64,000 bases of DNA from Annulohypoxylon bovei var. microspora (lineage: Eukaryota; Ascomycota; Sordariomycetes; Xylariales; Hypoxylaceae): positions 62,001-126,000 of the forward strand of contig MU405248.1 of the NCBI GenBank assembly GCA_022836615.1, given 5' to 3'. Positions 23,017 to 34,949 of the stretch are shown in pieces. A program made the position numbers and the translations under genes. Positions within the stretch are counted from its first letter, which is position 1, and each line of letters starts with the position of its first letter. The notes beneath the pieces were generated by a model that did no database searches, was not told where the DNA came from, and was given only the letters and a program-made list of their open reading frames with translations.

Positions 23017-26000
23017 GGTTCGGAGATGTTCGATATCTGAGGATCTAAATGGAGGTTACTCTGTTAGCAAACGTAGCCAGTATAATGGCTTGGGACCATA
23101 ATTAACGCATGGTGCCCAACCTGACTGGTCGTCAACAAGCAAAGACTCACCAAAACCTAACGAACGAAGTTGTCTTGAGTAATAGTCAAACAACGTGAAA
23201 AAGCGACTGCATGAACGTTACTGGCAACCAAGAGTGGTGCTCTCGAATATTGCCATGACAAGTCAAGCAGTTCTCAATTGAAGAGAGCGGGTTCCTCAAA
23301 AGGTTACTGGCTTCAGAAACAAGCCTGTAACAAGCCGTCAAAGGATATCGTAGAACTGCAATGCCTTAGAGAGAGGCAGAGGAAGGCACGGTTCACGATG
23401 TAGTATGGTCCGCCAAGTCTCAAAAAAAGAGAAGAAAGCACGAGCGAACGGACGGGGAAGAGAAGTGGAAGGGATAGACAGGCCTTAAAGGTGGTATGTG
23501 TGGTGTGGGTGGCAGGCTAACAGGGTACGAAAGCAGGGCAGATAGAGCAAGGATTAGCGGGTGGAGGAAACAGATTGGATAAGGTAAGGATAGGTAGCGG
23601 TCGCCGGTCGGGATAGCTGGATGCAGTGAGCACTGCAGGACGCAGATTGCCAAGTACACGACCGATCGGTTGGTGGGTGACCTCAGTAAGTGGGTGTGGG
23701 TTCGCTCAACTTCGACTTTGCCGACCTAAAGAGAGATGGACGAAGATAATCTCTCTATCAGTATCAGTCTATCTCGTGTAAGTTGAGGTCGTTTCTTGTT
23801 TCTTGTTTCTTTTTTTAGGCTAGCTCTGCAGGTATAGTAGCTAGTAGCTCGTAGAGGAGAAGAGGCGAGACAAAGGACAAGAGACTGGATTGATACACAG
23901 GACGGTGTTGTAAATTCCGGAAGCGATCAGTTTTGTTTGTAAGTAATAACTCGAGAGGAATTTTCCATGTAGACAGGGGTGAACAAGCCACAGCGAAGAA
24001 TGAATGGGGGTCGAGCGAAACTCGGGAACGAAGGGAAAAGACCGGAAACTGCCGTTTCTCTTGGACTCTCAAGATATGCTATGGATAAGAGTTACGAATG
24101 AATTGAGCAATATCGCAATATGGAACAAGGACCGGACGTATTAAGGACTTGGGAACAAAAAGAAAGAAAAAAAAGGAAGAAACAGATATCGGAACAATAT
24201 CAACTTGGAATGAAGAAAGTAATAGGTTAGGTAGATTGGTACGCGGTGGGATTTGGTAAGAAGAATTCTAAGAAATTCTAGGAATAACGAATATTAGTTG
24301 ATAGAAGCCTTCGAAGCTAAAAATTCAAGATACTTGAAGACATTCGACCTTGAAGACGATGTACAATGTCACGAAAAGTAGTGCCACTTCGGGCTTAGAC
24401 GATTACGCCGGCCAATCTATCAATCTCTAAGCCATCGTTTTGAGTTAAGGTAGGTACCTGCCTACCCGGCTAACACCAGCTGAACTCTAAGTAGCTTTTA
24501 CTTTAGAAGCTCTTTAAAAGCTCTACTGACCAACCAAATATCGACTAAACACCTGCCAACGTTATTCGTAAGGCCCCCAATTTATTAGGTCCGTTGGCAG
24601 TTTCAAACGACATAGCAACAGCTAAATTCAATGGCCATACAGGGAAGGTGAACTGGGTCTAAGCATCACCTGTCGTCACTATTTGGTAAACGCTCGCTAA
24701 TTCGACGTAATCCTACCAACCTCTTGGATCCACGAAACCACGACGGGTACTATGTATTCGACTGTGTATTCGTATATGATCGGACCCTCTTTGTTTCACT
24801 TGTATCTCGCCTACTTTAATAGTTGCGTCTCGAGTTGCGACAACATATAATATTCAGCCAACTTCCACACACAGCACACAGCACACAGCACGCAGCACGC
24901 AGCACACATAAGGGATCAAGGATTTAGAGACACGAGATGCCCAGGTGCCGCCAATTTCGGTAGTACATCCATATAAACCATGATAATATGTAAACCAGAC
25001 GATGGCTTATTTATTTTCATCGCGTATATTGCACATGCATACAATTCCTATGCATGTGCATGAAGATTGCCTCCCAATGGACACCTCAAACCACCACTCA
25101 ACGGCAACGCCACGCAGATGTAGTTCACCTTTAATCTTGATACCTAGGTGTTAACATGCATACCTAATGTACCTACATACATTATGAAGAGGTACATGGT
25201 GAATATCGTGTGGCTTCATGGCTTTGATTCATGGCTTCCAAGGCATCGTGGAAAGGAAAGGAAAGGAAACATCCCGAAATTATAAAACTGTTCGGCAATC
25301 CACGTGTTAACGCCGATTCCGTCACACTACAACCGAATTCCTTACATCCGTTCATGCTACATACTTCTCATACTGCTTCACAGCCCGTTCCACGACATGA
25401 TATGGTCGCAGGGTCGGAATCAAGGTCGCCCTGTCAATTGACCGGCGGTACGACAGTTCTGTATACAATGGAGACGAAACCTACGTAAGCCTGTGGTATA
25501 TACTGTGATATATACGGTGGCAGCGTGGAGATCAAACCCAGATCAAGGCCCTTGGTGTGAGCGCGGACTGACCGTTGCCCACGGTGCACGATCCACGATC
25601 CACGTTCCAGGGGGGACTGGGGGATCAGAATTGCGTGCTGACGAATTCAAAGTCGCGAAAGAAACAGACCCAAACATCTCGTGAGACTTCAAGTTGCGTA
25701 AATCACCCCACACTTCTCGGACGCCCGAATCTCAAGTCGGATGGTCTCCATGACTGCCTCGTACTTTTATTTACATCAGAAAACCCTGTGATTGCTCAAT
25801 TGCTCGTATCACTCAACCTTAGTGTAGCACACTACCAAACCACACCACACTACACCTGCAATACGGGTGGCTGTGAATAGCCGATCATAAAATCTGCATC
25901 TCGCGCGCGTTGGTCTGCCGAACCTCCAGCCCTGGAATCCTTGAACTCTGCCTGCTCTGCCTACGCGGCATTGTGAACAGTGCACAACTTTCCAGCTTAA

Positions 26001-28509
26001 GAACGCATGAACCAATCGGTAAGAGAAGGGTTCGACTTTTTTATTTTTATTTTTATTTTTTACTTTTCTCTTCCGCTTATCATGAACCCCGTTCTACCCC
26101 GTTCTATCCGGCGGCTCGAAATCCACATATCGTCCTTATCAAAGCACTCACCGTGCATGAACTCGCGTAGGAATGTAAAAGGGAGAGGTTGGTGCGTTTT
26201 GCGATTACATATCACCCCTCTCCCGACGACACCATAGATGGGAATAAATGAGTGATCATAGAAACACGACCACTTAGCCTTAGCACGATGCAGCGTAATG
26301 CATAGTCACTGCTAGCTATAAATCCACAGTTTTCACATGACCAACTCCGACAAGCATAGGTACCTACAAATAGTATTCGGGATCTTCAACCCTCTCTGGC
26401 TTCCGTTGCGAGTTTTCGAGGCATGGTTATCGTTCGTTACCTTGCATATTCAGCTTCAAAAGAATCGATGTCGGTGAAGGTGGTGCCAAAGTCGCATATT
26501 CCTACTAAGCGGCGTACGCCGTGCAAAGCAAATCTAGGTAGAAGATCTACATCAAACATCACGATGCTACATTGTTAACATTCTATGGCGCCTAACATTG
26601 CGGGGACAATAACCGAGTCACGATCCATGTTGTCGCTGACTGCTTCAACGGAGGGGTAAAGCACATCATTTATTGGCAAGGTGAGAAGATAATGGTTAGC
26701 TAATATGGAGAAGGTAAATTTGACTTATCCGTCTTGAGGGATGGGTAAGTGAACATGAAGTTTCTTTATATTATAGTAAGCTAAGACCCATCGTTGAAAC
26801 ATCCATGACGCCTTCAGACTATCTATCTCGGCTCAGATGGCCTTCCTCTTCTAGATAGACCTACCCACCGCTCCCGCATACAAACCAAGATGCATCCATT
26901 GTCCCGGTTCTAGGCTAGGAGCACTGATAACGAAAACTAGGTATGCATGCAGTGCTATGCCACCTATAACTGCAGTAAATGCACGTGAGAAGAACGCTTG
27001 ACACTAGGGACAAGTGGCCCGATATGAAGCCATATAAAATAGACTATATTATGCAAGGCCATCATAAGATAAGGGTTCTACTACTACGGTCGCCTTTCCA
27101 ATATATCGTGTACGAATAAGAGATCACTAATTCTGTCAAATGCCGCTCCTTATAATCCACCTAGGGTATTATTCACAAGTGGGATTGCCACCTTCGCCAA
27201 AAGGCGTTCTAGAAGCACGTCTCCATATGAAAGATCCTCCTAGTTGGAGAATCCACTATGTAGATGCATCTCATGAATCGATATTCCACTGGAATTCAAT
27301 CCGAGGGTTGTAAGTCTTCGCTAGCAAAGAGTACTGTGTAGAAAAGAGGCCTCTTCTTCGTTTCACTACTTGACAACCCCACATACCAAATTTGAAGCGG
27401 ACCGACGATGAATGAATTTTGCAAATAGTGAACCCACCAAGAATCAAATAAGCAGCATAGGATCAAAATGTACGCGTCAACTGAACACCATGATCTTACA
27501 TTCTTTAATTAAACTATCTCAATCCTCCAAGCACATATAACTAAGTGTAAAGATAACTTATATTTAGCTTTATATCCAAGTAATCGCTTTATCAACCGTT
27601 AAGTTTTATTAAATACCTAATAATTCTCTATATTATCAGAACATCAGTATTTGCCAGATGCCAAGACTGAATCTATAGAGGATCGCTCCCAGGGCAGGGA
27701 ATGTGGCTTACAGGCATGAGAAATATTCTGCAAGCCCTGCAAGGACGCGCATCGGAGCTCTAGGCCGATTCAAGCTCATCCGTCAAATTTAAAAATCGAG
27801 CCGCCTAGCCGCCCTAGCATGAGCTTAAGCCTTCAAGCTTAGACGGGTTTGCAACTTGGACCACTTAGAACTTAGCTAAAGTGTGCTAATGGGAAGGGAT
27901 GCCTCGACTACGGACAGGTACGGATGGGTTATGATTGGTCAGTGTTTCGACCCAATTCTCCGGCACCTCCACTGATTTACGTGGTCGATGAGATTTGATG
28001 GGACTGGGGGTTTGAGCTCCCCCTGAGATGACGATCGACCACACTATGGATGGATCCTACGCCCTCGATTCAGCCCCGTCGCGCTGAAGCTGGGCTGATC
28101 TCTGTTATTATTCATATGAATAATATCCCACTTGACCGGGACTCCGGCGCCTCATGGCATGCCGACGCGCAACATACATACGCACCATCGTAATTGTCAT
28201 CCAGGTCATGCAGGAGACCTAACCATCGGATCACAATATTACACTAATGACTAACTATCTCATAGTCTAGAAAACTTTGTCACATTAGGGGAGGGCCGAG
28301 GCAAGAGACTTAGCATTGGACTCATTATTATAACTTTGTTCTTCTGACCAGAAGTTATGTTCAATGGTCATGATAAGCAAAATATACATCGACAATCCTT
28401 ACGAACCCCATGGCCTCACCCGTGTTAGACTGCTGTTGGAATAAAGCCCCAACCTGTCACAACTATTCGCTTTTTTCCTTCCTCACTAATACCCTCAAAA
28501 GCAGTGATA
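23017..28509. other. Long gene-free stretch upstream of WSC1
   Basis: The first kilobase should hold the WSC1 promoter and leader. Beyond it I find only short open frames without domains. Contents include an imperfect 7-bp minisatellite (24,866-24,908), TAGGTACCTA-type words (about 24,450 and 25,140) and a T-rich run (about 26,037-26,066). Nothing coding is supported over more than 5 kb. Confidence 0.45.
24866..24908 (+). repeat. Imperfect 7-bp minisatellite
   Basis: About six copies of a 7-bp unit, CACACAG varying to CACGCAG. Confidence 0.75.
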
Positions 28510-28815
28510 TCAACCCAGTCGATGCGTAAATCCCATGAATAAATAAGCGCGCTCATCTCCTGTCTGATATCTTGCTGGGTAGTAGGCGTCCTTGACAAAC
28601 TCCCTTATCCCTCGAAATCCCTTCGATGCCAACCTCGAGAAATGTCGATTCGGACGGGCAGCAGTGCTAGGGACTGGCCTTTCTCCCCAGTCATCTAGGT
28701 CGTAGTCGTCCACCGCTCTGTACCTATTTGACGAGCCCGGGAAGATCCTTGAGGCACGCAAGGGGCGTACGTGTGCTGAGGCGTATCGTAATACGGCCTT
28801 CTTGAATGTCGACAT
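28510..28815 (-). CDS. Small hypothetical protein, 101 residues (doubtful)
   Basis: A single open frame from an ATG (MSTFKKAVLRYASAH) to TGA. Composition is protein-like: basic N-terminus, a 'VDDYDLDDWGERP' acidic stretch and a 'SRLASKGFRGIREFVKDAYYP' helix-like segment, with mixed codon use. I recognise no domain, signal peptide or membrane segment. It is the only plausible coding frame in the 23.0-30.4 kb gene-free tract. It may be a lineage-restricted gene, an exon of a larger gene, or chance. Confidence 0.35.
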   Translation of the reverse strand: MSTFKKAVLRYASAHVRPLRASRIFPGSSNRYRAVDDYDLDDWGERPVPSTAARPNRHFSRLASKGFRGIREFVKDAYYPARYQTGDERAYLFMGFTHRLG

Positions 28816-30412
28816 TTATGCGGACGGCATAAGGATAAGCTAGTAACAGTCGTACGGCCGAGGGGAAGCTAGGGCGACGACGGAGGCAACAATGGATAGG
28901 TAGGTAGGTATGATGCCGACCTAAAGAAAAAGGTGGCTTATCGTAGTTGCTGTTTCGAGTATTGATACGTCGACGCGGGATAGAGGCAAAATTTGTGGCA
29001 AGACTAACTACAGCAATAGAGGATGCAGTACTATTCTAATAGACAGAATGGATAGCCATAAAACTACGAGGATGATTAAAGATAAGTTTCCGAGACTGAT
29101 CCAAGTAGGTCTTATTGACCTGTCTAATACTCGGCCTTATCAATATTGGGTTTTCATCGAATAGCGAACACATCTGTGTAGGAAACGCGATAGGACCATG
29201 AAAAGTCCGGGTCTGAACGGAGATCTCACTTGGAGTTTCTAGCTCCACGAGGCTTCTCTACCTATGACTCAGTCATAGAGAGAACTGTGACATCTCGACG
29301 AGTTCCACCAACCACCGCGATAGTGGGAAACCCTACCCGCCGATCGCCTATGTAGGTCTCAATCCTCAGAGCAAGTCGATTGGAGTTCCATAAAAGCAAG
29401 GCTGTCCAGGTGATTATTATGACGGCCGTAGACACACGAACACATTACACTGTAACGCGGCCAGGTCTTCTGTCTGTATAAGGTAGCAGGTGTAGAAGGA
29501 CTGTGACCAGTATAACAAGAAGTCGCGTACATCGACCATGTGATCGTGTAGTGTTATACATGTACTTACCTAGAACCTAGTTAACTACGGCATCCTATCC
29601 AATGTGAAGCGAGCGTGTATCAGTTTCATGGAAATTTGAGACATAGCACCAAACTACCGGGTTACCTGGTTTGGTAACAATGCTACGTGGAGAATCGAGA
29701 CCATCCTCTATAATACTCGTTGGGAAACATACGGCCGTACTGAATATTAGGATATAACATGTTTGGTGAACTAAACGCGGATTTAATATCATGAAGATAG
29801 TACATATAGAAACCCTCTTTTATAACAGGCGCAAGGGTGTTACCAACGGACGCGTGAGCTTCAGCTGAGTATAGCGGTAGCTCTGTTTCTATCATAGAAA
29901 CCTGTAGATTGATTTAAAATACCTAAATAACAGCCCTAGTGAGGTGAGGGAGGAATATAGTCATGTTTTCCATGCCAGCTCAGATCTGCCCCTATTTAGC
30001 GACTGAGCGGTTCTGAGACGGCTGCACTCTAAGACATTGAAGGAATTATTCATCTACGAGTAGCATATAAACAAATAAATTCGAACTAGATTTATTTCAC
30101 CGAGATCACACTTAAATGATAAATGAAGACTGCGCGGATAAGATGTTAATTTTGAATTTCATTGGTAACAACACATCGTCTTAATATACGTTAGAAATCT
30201 CCCTGTTCCAACCCGTAACCCGGGAGCGGATCCCTCCCAAGATACAATGCAATTCAAATGGAATTGAGCCGACCCAGACGCCTTTGAAACGATTGGTATT
30301 CGTCATTCCTCAATGACGCCGCCGTTCCTGCCCCTTATCCCGTGAGCGCCCGCTCGTCCTACACATCCTACACTAGACACGCGTCCTCTTAATTCTAGCC
30401 TCCTGGTCAAGA
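28816..30412. other. Gene-free stretch downstream of the kelch gene
   Basis: Short open frames only. It probably holds the 3' UTR of the kelch gene at the right edge. A run of TAGG repeats is at about 28,899-28,910. Confidence 0.4.
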
Positions 30413-33400
30413 TCACCGTGTAGGCGACCCGGTAGGACTGTTTTCGCGGCTCAGGCTCTCGATGCTCTCGACCATAGCCAGGACCCGCGTCCGCGGCCGC
30501 TCGAGCTTCACCGCCTGCGCGGAAAAGACATCGCCGTCTGGGTCCTCCACTGGAGAGCGGGATGGCTTTCTCTTCCTGGACTCGGTGCTTAGGTTTCCGC
30601 CTAGCAAGCGCTCGCTTTCATCTCGTAGATTCCGTGGTGTGCGCACTGGGGTCTCAGGTTGTCTCCCCCGATCCTCATCCTCGCCCCTATTCCTATCCTT
30701 TTCCTTGCCCCTATCCAGCTTCCACTCCGCCTCTAACTCCTCACGCACTTCGCGCAGGATATCGTCCTCGCTCACAGGACTCGGACTCGGAATTGGCACC
30801 CCCAAGTCCCCCTCCTCTACCTCTTCTACTCCCACTTCCAGATTCCTCCTCATAGCCTCTGCTTCCATCATCACCTCTTCTCCTTTTTCGTCTACACTCT
30901 CCCCTTCCTCCGGATCTGGATCGACTAGCACGACATCTTTGCCGCTCTCTACGTCCGGCTCGGCATTGACAACGCGCAAGGGCTCCTTAGGCACCGTGAA
31001 CATGACCTGCACGAGCCGCCTCTCGACGGCCTTCTCGATATCCCACTCGTCGTCGTCGTCGTCCACATATCGCGGCAGGAATTCCTGGGCCGCGGTCTCT
31101 ACCCCTTTTCCTTTCCCCTTCCCGTTCCCCTTACCCAACCCCTGAGCCGAGCTGCGATCCCCCCAGCTCTGCCCTAGTGCCTCCCAGTCGCCCCTCCCGC
31201 TCTTCCGCCTCAGGAGGCCGCCCGCAGCAATCCCGCTCAGCCCGCCGAGCCTAGCGTCGTAATCGCTCGTCTCGCCCTCGCCGTCGTCGTCGCCGCGCAG
31301 CTCCCGGCCGTAGCTCTCGACGGGGCTCGCGTTGGGCGTCGCGCCGCTGAACACGCGGCGCAGGCTGCCGAAGAAGCTGCGGCGCGGCTTGCTCTTGCTC
31401 GGGCTCCCGGGCTCGTCCTCCCTGTCCCTGAGCCTGCTCCCCATCAGCAGCGCCGGGCCCTCCGCCTGCAGCGCCGGGAAGCTGCTGCGCGCCGTGTTGT
31501 AGCTCGGCGTCGAGCTCGAGCTGCTGCCGCCGCGCCCCTCGTCGACCGCGGCCGCGACCCCGAACCCCGCGCGCAGGTGCGAGCGGATGGAGTCGGAGCG
31601 GCTGACGGCCACACCTGCATTCGCGTTCGTGTTGAAGTTCAGCCTGCTGCGGTTCGACTCCGAGACGCTGCTCTCGGTGCGCTCGTCCTCGCCGGGCATG
31701 CCCGAGAGCCGGCTCAGCGCCCACCGCGTCGGGCTCTGCTGCGCGGACCGCCGCCCGCTGAGCAGCGCGTCCATGGCCTCGACGTCCGACATCCAGTCCT
31801 GAACCTCGGGGTCCGTCGCGCGCTCCGGGCTCGGCGTCAGCGTCGCGCGCGTCGGCTGCGGCAGCGTGGGATACGTGGCGGGCGCCCGGTGGTCCGCCTT
31901 CTCCTGCGAGTGCGTCGGCGTCAGGAACGGGTCGGAGTCGCGGCGGCCGCCGTCGCGCAGCGGGCTGAGCGGCTCGCTCGTGATGTCGCCGTCGCCGTCG
32001 TCCTCGTCCGCCTCGATGATCGGGTGGCACACGCCGGCGGACGAGGGCGGGTCGTACGTGTTCCGCCGCGGCAGCGGCAGCGGCTTGCGCAGGACGCCCT
32101 GCGCGGGCGCGGGCGCGCCGCCGAACCACGAGCGCCGGCCCTGGTCTTGGTCCTGGTCGAGGCTGGCGCGGTTCGCCTGCAGGCTCTGGTAGCCCAGCGA
32201 CCGGCTGCCGCGCAGGTACGGGTCGGCGCCGCCCGTGTACCAGGCGCCGCCGTCGCGCTCCGCCATCTCGTCGTCGTGCGGCAGGAAGCGCGAGGTGTCC
32301 TGCGCGAGGGCGCGGATGGCGGAGTCGCGGATCGTGCGCCGGTGCCGCATGCGCCGGCGGCATAGGAAGAAGACTATGATTGTCACGGCAATCGCTGCGA
32401 TGCCGAGACCTAGGCCAAGCCCTAGTCCTAGGCGTAGACCTATGTCGTCGCCATTGGAGGAATCTGAGTTGTTGTCTTGGCTTGTCGTAGAGTATGTTGG
32501 ATTTGTGTAGTCGTCGGTCCAGCTCATCGAGGTGAGGTTTAGGAACATCGGCACGTCGTTGCTGCTGGAAGATTGCCTTCTGACTTTGGTTCCGGATGAG
32601 GATATGGTGTAGCCTCCGTAGACCATCATCACATTTCCTGGGAGCAGTGCTGTGCCGTGGCCGTAGATACCCGGTCCTGATGGCTGTGTATCGGGGACTA
32701 CCCACTGCCAATCTCCATTGCCGCCATAGCTAGCGCCGATGTTGAGAATGGCAAGCTGCGGTGAAGCGGCTTGGGTTAAGTCGCCGACCCAGCCACCTAA
32801 GATAATTAAGGAGGTCCCATCCCCGCTTAGCACCGCCGTATGACCGGATCGGCTGTCTATGCTGCTGATCGCACTTTTGATGGCGAGCTCGGTGTTGGCG
32901 CTGCCAGAGCCCACCGTGCCGATATCAGAAATAAAACTCCAGCTCTCTTCCGGTAGGCTCCATATAGCGACGGTACTCATGTTTATAAAAGCGGATTTTG
33001 TGTGACCGCCCAGGAGTACGTAGTTGACTTGCTGGGTTACTGTTCCCGAGTGGTTGGAAATAGAAGGGGATAGGCCGGTGAAGGTGAACCCGGCCTCGGG
33101 TACCGGGGGGCCTTTGGTGGAAACCGGACTAACTGCGAATTCCCCTGTGTTGACACCCGAAGGTGCAATTTTGATCATCTGATTTGAGTAGGTCGAATTC
33201 GATTGTGCCAGACTAGCATTAGAAGCTGTCCCGGGACACATTCCTCCGTAGGCATAAGTTACGGCAGGCGATAATTGAGGCTCTAGGACGTTTGAGAAGC
33301 TAAAGCCACCACCTAAGAAACTTGGTCCTGCTTGGATTGAATCTGCATCGGTAGTTAAGGTTGTATTTGCTTTACTCCAAGACAACGATGCGCCGCCGTT

Positions 33401-33850
33401 GGAAGGAGGGTTGAATGTCCATATTTCGGAATCTGCTGGCGCAGAACAATCGCCGGCGTAGACGATAAGCGATCCATTATCGGCGAGCGACGGGGTGAAT
33501 GCCGTATCGTTGGTATCCAAGAAAGGTACATTCGACGACAAGGTTTGAAAAGATAATGATGAAGCTTGAAGGTTGCTTGAAAAGTTGAGAGCTAGTAGGT
33601 CGACCCAATCGCCCTGCGGCGAGAATATGTAAGCGATATCAGCAGTCGCATTCTCTTGCGCCGGCTCAGGTTTGGACTGTGGAATGAATATGGTCGTCGG
33701 AATATACGGTAGTGTCTGAGCTGTGGCCGCGCTAATCGTCGAGAGCTGAATTAAGGCGGTAATGAGTGTTAAACATCGGATGCCTGCCGTCATCCGCCAG
33801 GCCTTTAATATACGGGTAGCAAACAACACGATCCCGAAGGAAGACTTCAT
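30413..33850 (-). CDS. Kelch-type beta-propeller single-pass membrane protein with long cytoplasmic tail
   Basis: An intronless frame of 1145 residues from the first ATG. An internal methionine at codon 20 (ATG at 33,793) starts a better signal peptide (MTAGIRCLTLITALIQLSTISAATA), so translation may begin there. Residues about 45-450 show kelch/galactose-oxidase-like blades: 'LIVYAGDCS', 'YAYGGMCPG', 'YVLLGGHTKS', 'RSGHTAVLSGDGTSLIILGGW' and 'YGHGTALLPGNVMMVYGGYT', with N-glycosylation sequons. A glycine/leucine-rich membrane segment lies at about 470-495, followed by RRRMRHRR. The remaining 650 residues are predicted cytoplasmic and disordered, with serine-, acidic- and proline-rich stretches. 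No catalytic residues are recognised. The layout suggests a plasma-membrane receptor or adhesion protein; partner and ligand are unknown. The tail DNA at about 31.2-32.35 kb is strikingly GC-rich. Confidence 0.82.
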   Translation of the reverse strand: MKSSFGIVLFATRILKAWRMTAGIRCLTLITALIQLSTISAATAQTLPYIPTTIFIPQSKPEPAQENATADIAYIFSPQGDWVDLLALNFSSNLQASSLSFQTLSSNVPFLDTNDTAFTPSLADNGSLIVYAGDCSAPADSEIWTFNPPSNGGASLSWSKANTTLTTDADSIQAGPSFLGGGFSFSNVLEPQLSPAVTYAYGGMCPGTASNASLAQSNSTYSNQMIKIAPSGVNTGEFAVSPVSTKGPPVPEAGFTFTGLSPSISNHSGTVTQQVNYVLLGGHTKSAFINMSTVAIWSLPEESWSFISDIGTVGSGSANTELAIKSAISSIDSRSGHTAVLSGDGTSLIILGGWVGDLTQAASPQLAILNIGASYGGNGDWQWVVPDTQPSGPGIYGHGTALLPGNVMMVYGGYTISSSGTKVRRQSSSSNDVPMFLNLTSMSWTDDYTNPTYSTTSQDNNSDSSNGDDIGLRLGLGLGLGLGIAAIAVTIIVFFLCRRRMRHRRTIRDSAIRALAQDTSRFLPHDDEMAERDGGAWYTGGADPYLRGSRSLGYQSLQANRASLDQDQDQGRRSWFGGAPAPAQGVLRKPLPLPRRNTYDPPSSAGVCHPIIEADEDDGDGDITSEPLSPLRDGGRRDSDPFLTPTHSQEKADHRAPATYPTLPQPTRATLTPSPERATDPEVQDWMSDVEAMDALLSGRRSAQQSPTRWALSRLSGMPGEDERTESSVSESNRSRLNFNTNANAGVAVSRSDSIRSHLRAGFGVAAAVDEGRGGSSSSSTPSYNTARSSFPALQAEGPALLMGSRLRDREDEPGSPSKSKPRRSFFGSLRRVFSGATPNASPVESYGRELRGDDDGEGETSDYDARLGGLSGIAAGGLLRRKSGRGDWEALGQSWGDRSSAQGLGKGNGKGKGKGVETAAQEFLPRYVDDDDDEWDIEKAVERRLVQVMFTVPKEPLRVVNAEPDVESGKDVVLVDPDPEEGESVDEKGEEVMMEAEAMRRNLEVGVEEVEEGDLGVPIPSPSPVSEDDILREVREELEAEWKLDRGKEKDRNRGEDEDRGRQPETPVRTPRNLRDESERLLGGNLSTESRKRKPSRSPVEDPDGDVFSAQAVKLERPRTRVLAMVESIESLSRENSPTGSPTR

Positions 33851-34949
33851 CGCTCTAGGTCAACCCTGTGAGAAGCATCGTCTAATCCCCTTCGACCAAC
33901 GTGCATCCAAGAAGCCAGCGAACAGCGAATTGGAAAAAGACAGGTCGACGATGAGTATAACGCGAACCCCGCAGGACTTCCGTGATCTCTCAACTCATAC
34001 CCTATCGATATGATATGACAGAACTATGTTTCGCAATGAGACAGCCGGACGCGGGCCGATAGATGAATGATGAGCTGTCTCAAGCGGCAGGGTCTGAGCT
34101 GAAGGGCACGGAGCAATGTAGGGTCTTGATATTTGGCCTGGTGGATAATGTGGTATATGACAGATGGATACCGTACTAGAGATAATCAATGGTGGGGGAT
34201 TTCCCCAGCGCCGGTCTCGTAAGCTTTGTGGTACAAACAATTTGCTGACGTCTCTAGATTGGGGTAGGGACCGAAGACCTCGGAGTATACTGTGTATATC
34301 TGAACGCCGTAGGTATCTAGTCTGATAGAAGAGTCGGTGTTGTTAATCAAAATAAACAATTATAGTATCTAAACAGTTCGAACATCAATTCAACTTGAAA
34401 CTAATTTTACAGAAACTTCCAAGATTCGTTTTCCTCTTTCCTCATGCATTAATTTCTCTCCCCTCTTCCAAATCAAGAAACCGGTTAAGAGATGGGAACC
34501 TTGTGTTGGTTTGTGTTTTTGGTGTGTTTAGAGGGGCACACAAGATCGGGTTGTCACGGCAACAGATTCACTAGTACCTTGGTATTTCAGTACACCGGTA
34601 AATTCCGATAAGCGCGTACGCAATATGCAAGTCACTCGAACCAATCGCCAACCAATCAGCGCAATGGACCTTCAATAAAGATTATCTCTCGTCAGATCAA
34701 TATTATTCGCAATTCACCAAGCGCTCTGACACGGGTGCCACCATAACAAAATTAACGGTCCATCGAAACGCAGATAACACCTACTTATGAGTCTAGAGAA
34801 CCGTGGAACGACGTCCATATCACTAACATTACAGAAAAAACCACCTTGATCAACCCCGGATCACCGACATCGACACCTGGATAGGATAACCAACTGGGTC
34901 GTGGGTCGTGACGAAAGACTTAGCAACCCAATCCCCCCACCAGTTCAAA
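33851..34949. other. Intergenic promoter region of the kelch gene
   Basis: Lies between two genes on the minus strand: the 3' flank of the coiled-coil gene and the promoter of the kelch gene. No other gene seen. Confidence 0.4.

Noticed and set aside
31577..32365. 262-codon plus-strand frame antisense to the kelch gene
   Set aside because: Same cause: GC-rich third positions suppress stops on the opposite strand. No domain seen.
31251..32711. 486-codon minus-strand frame overlapping the kelch gene in another frame
   Set aside because: Arg/Ala/Pro-rich composition typical of a shadow frame in GC-rich coding DNA; the kelch frame has the signal peptide, propeller blades and membrane segment.
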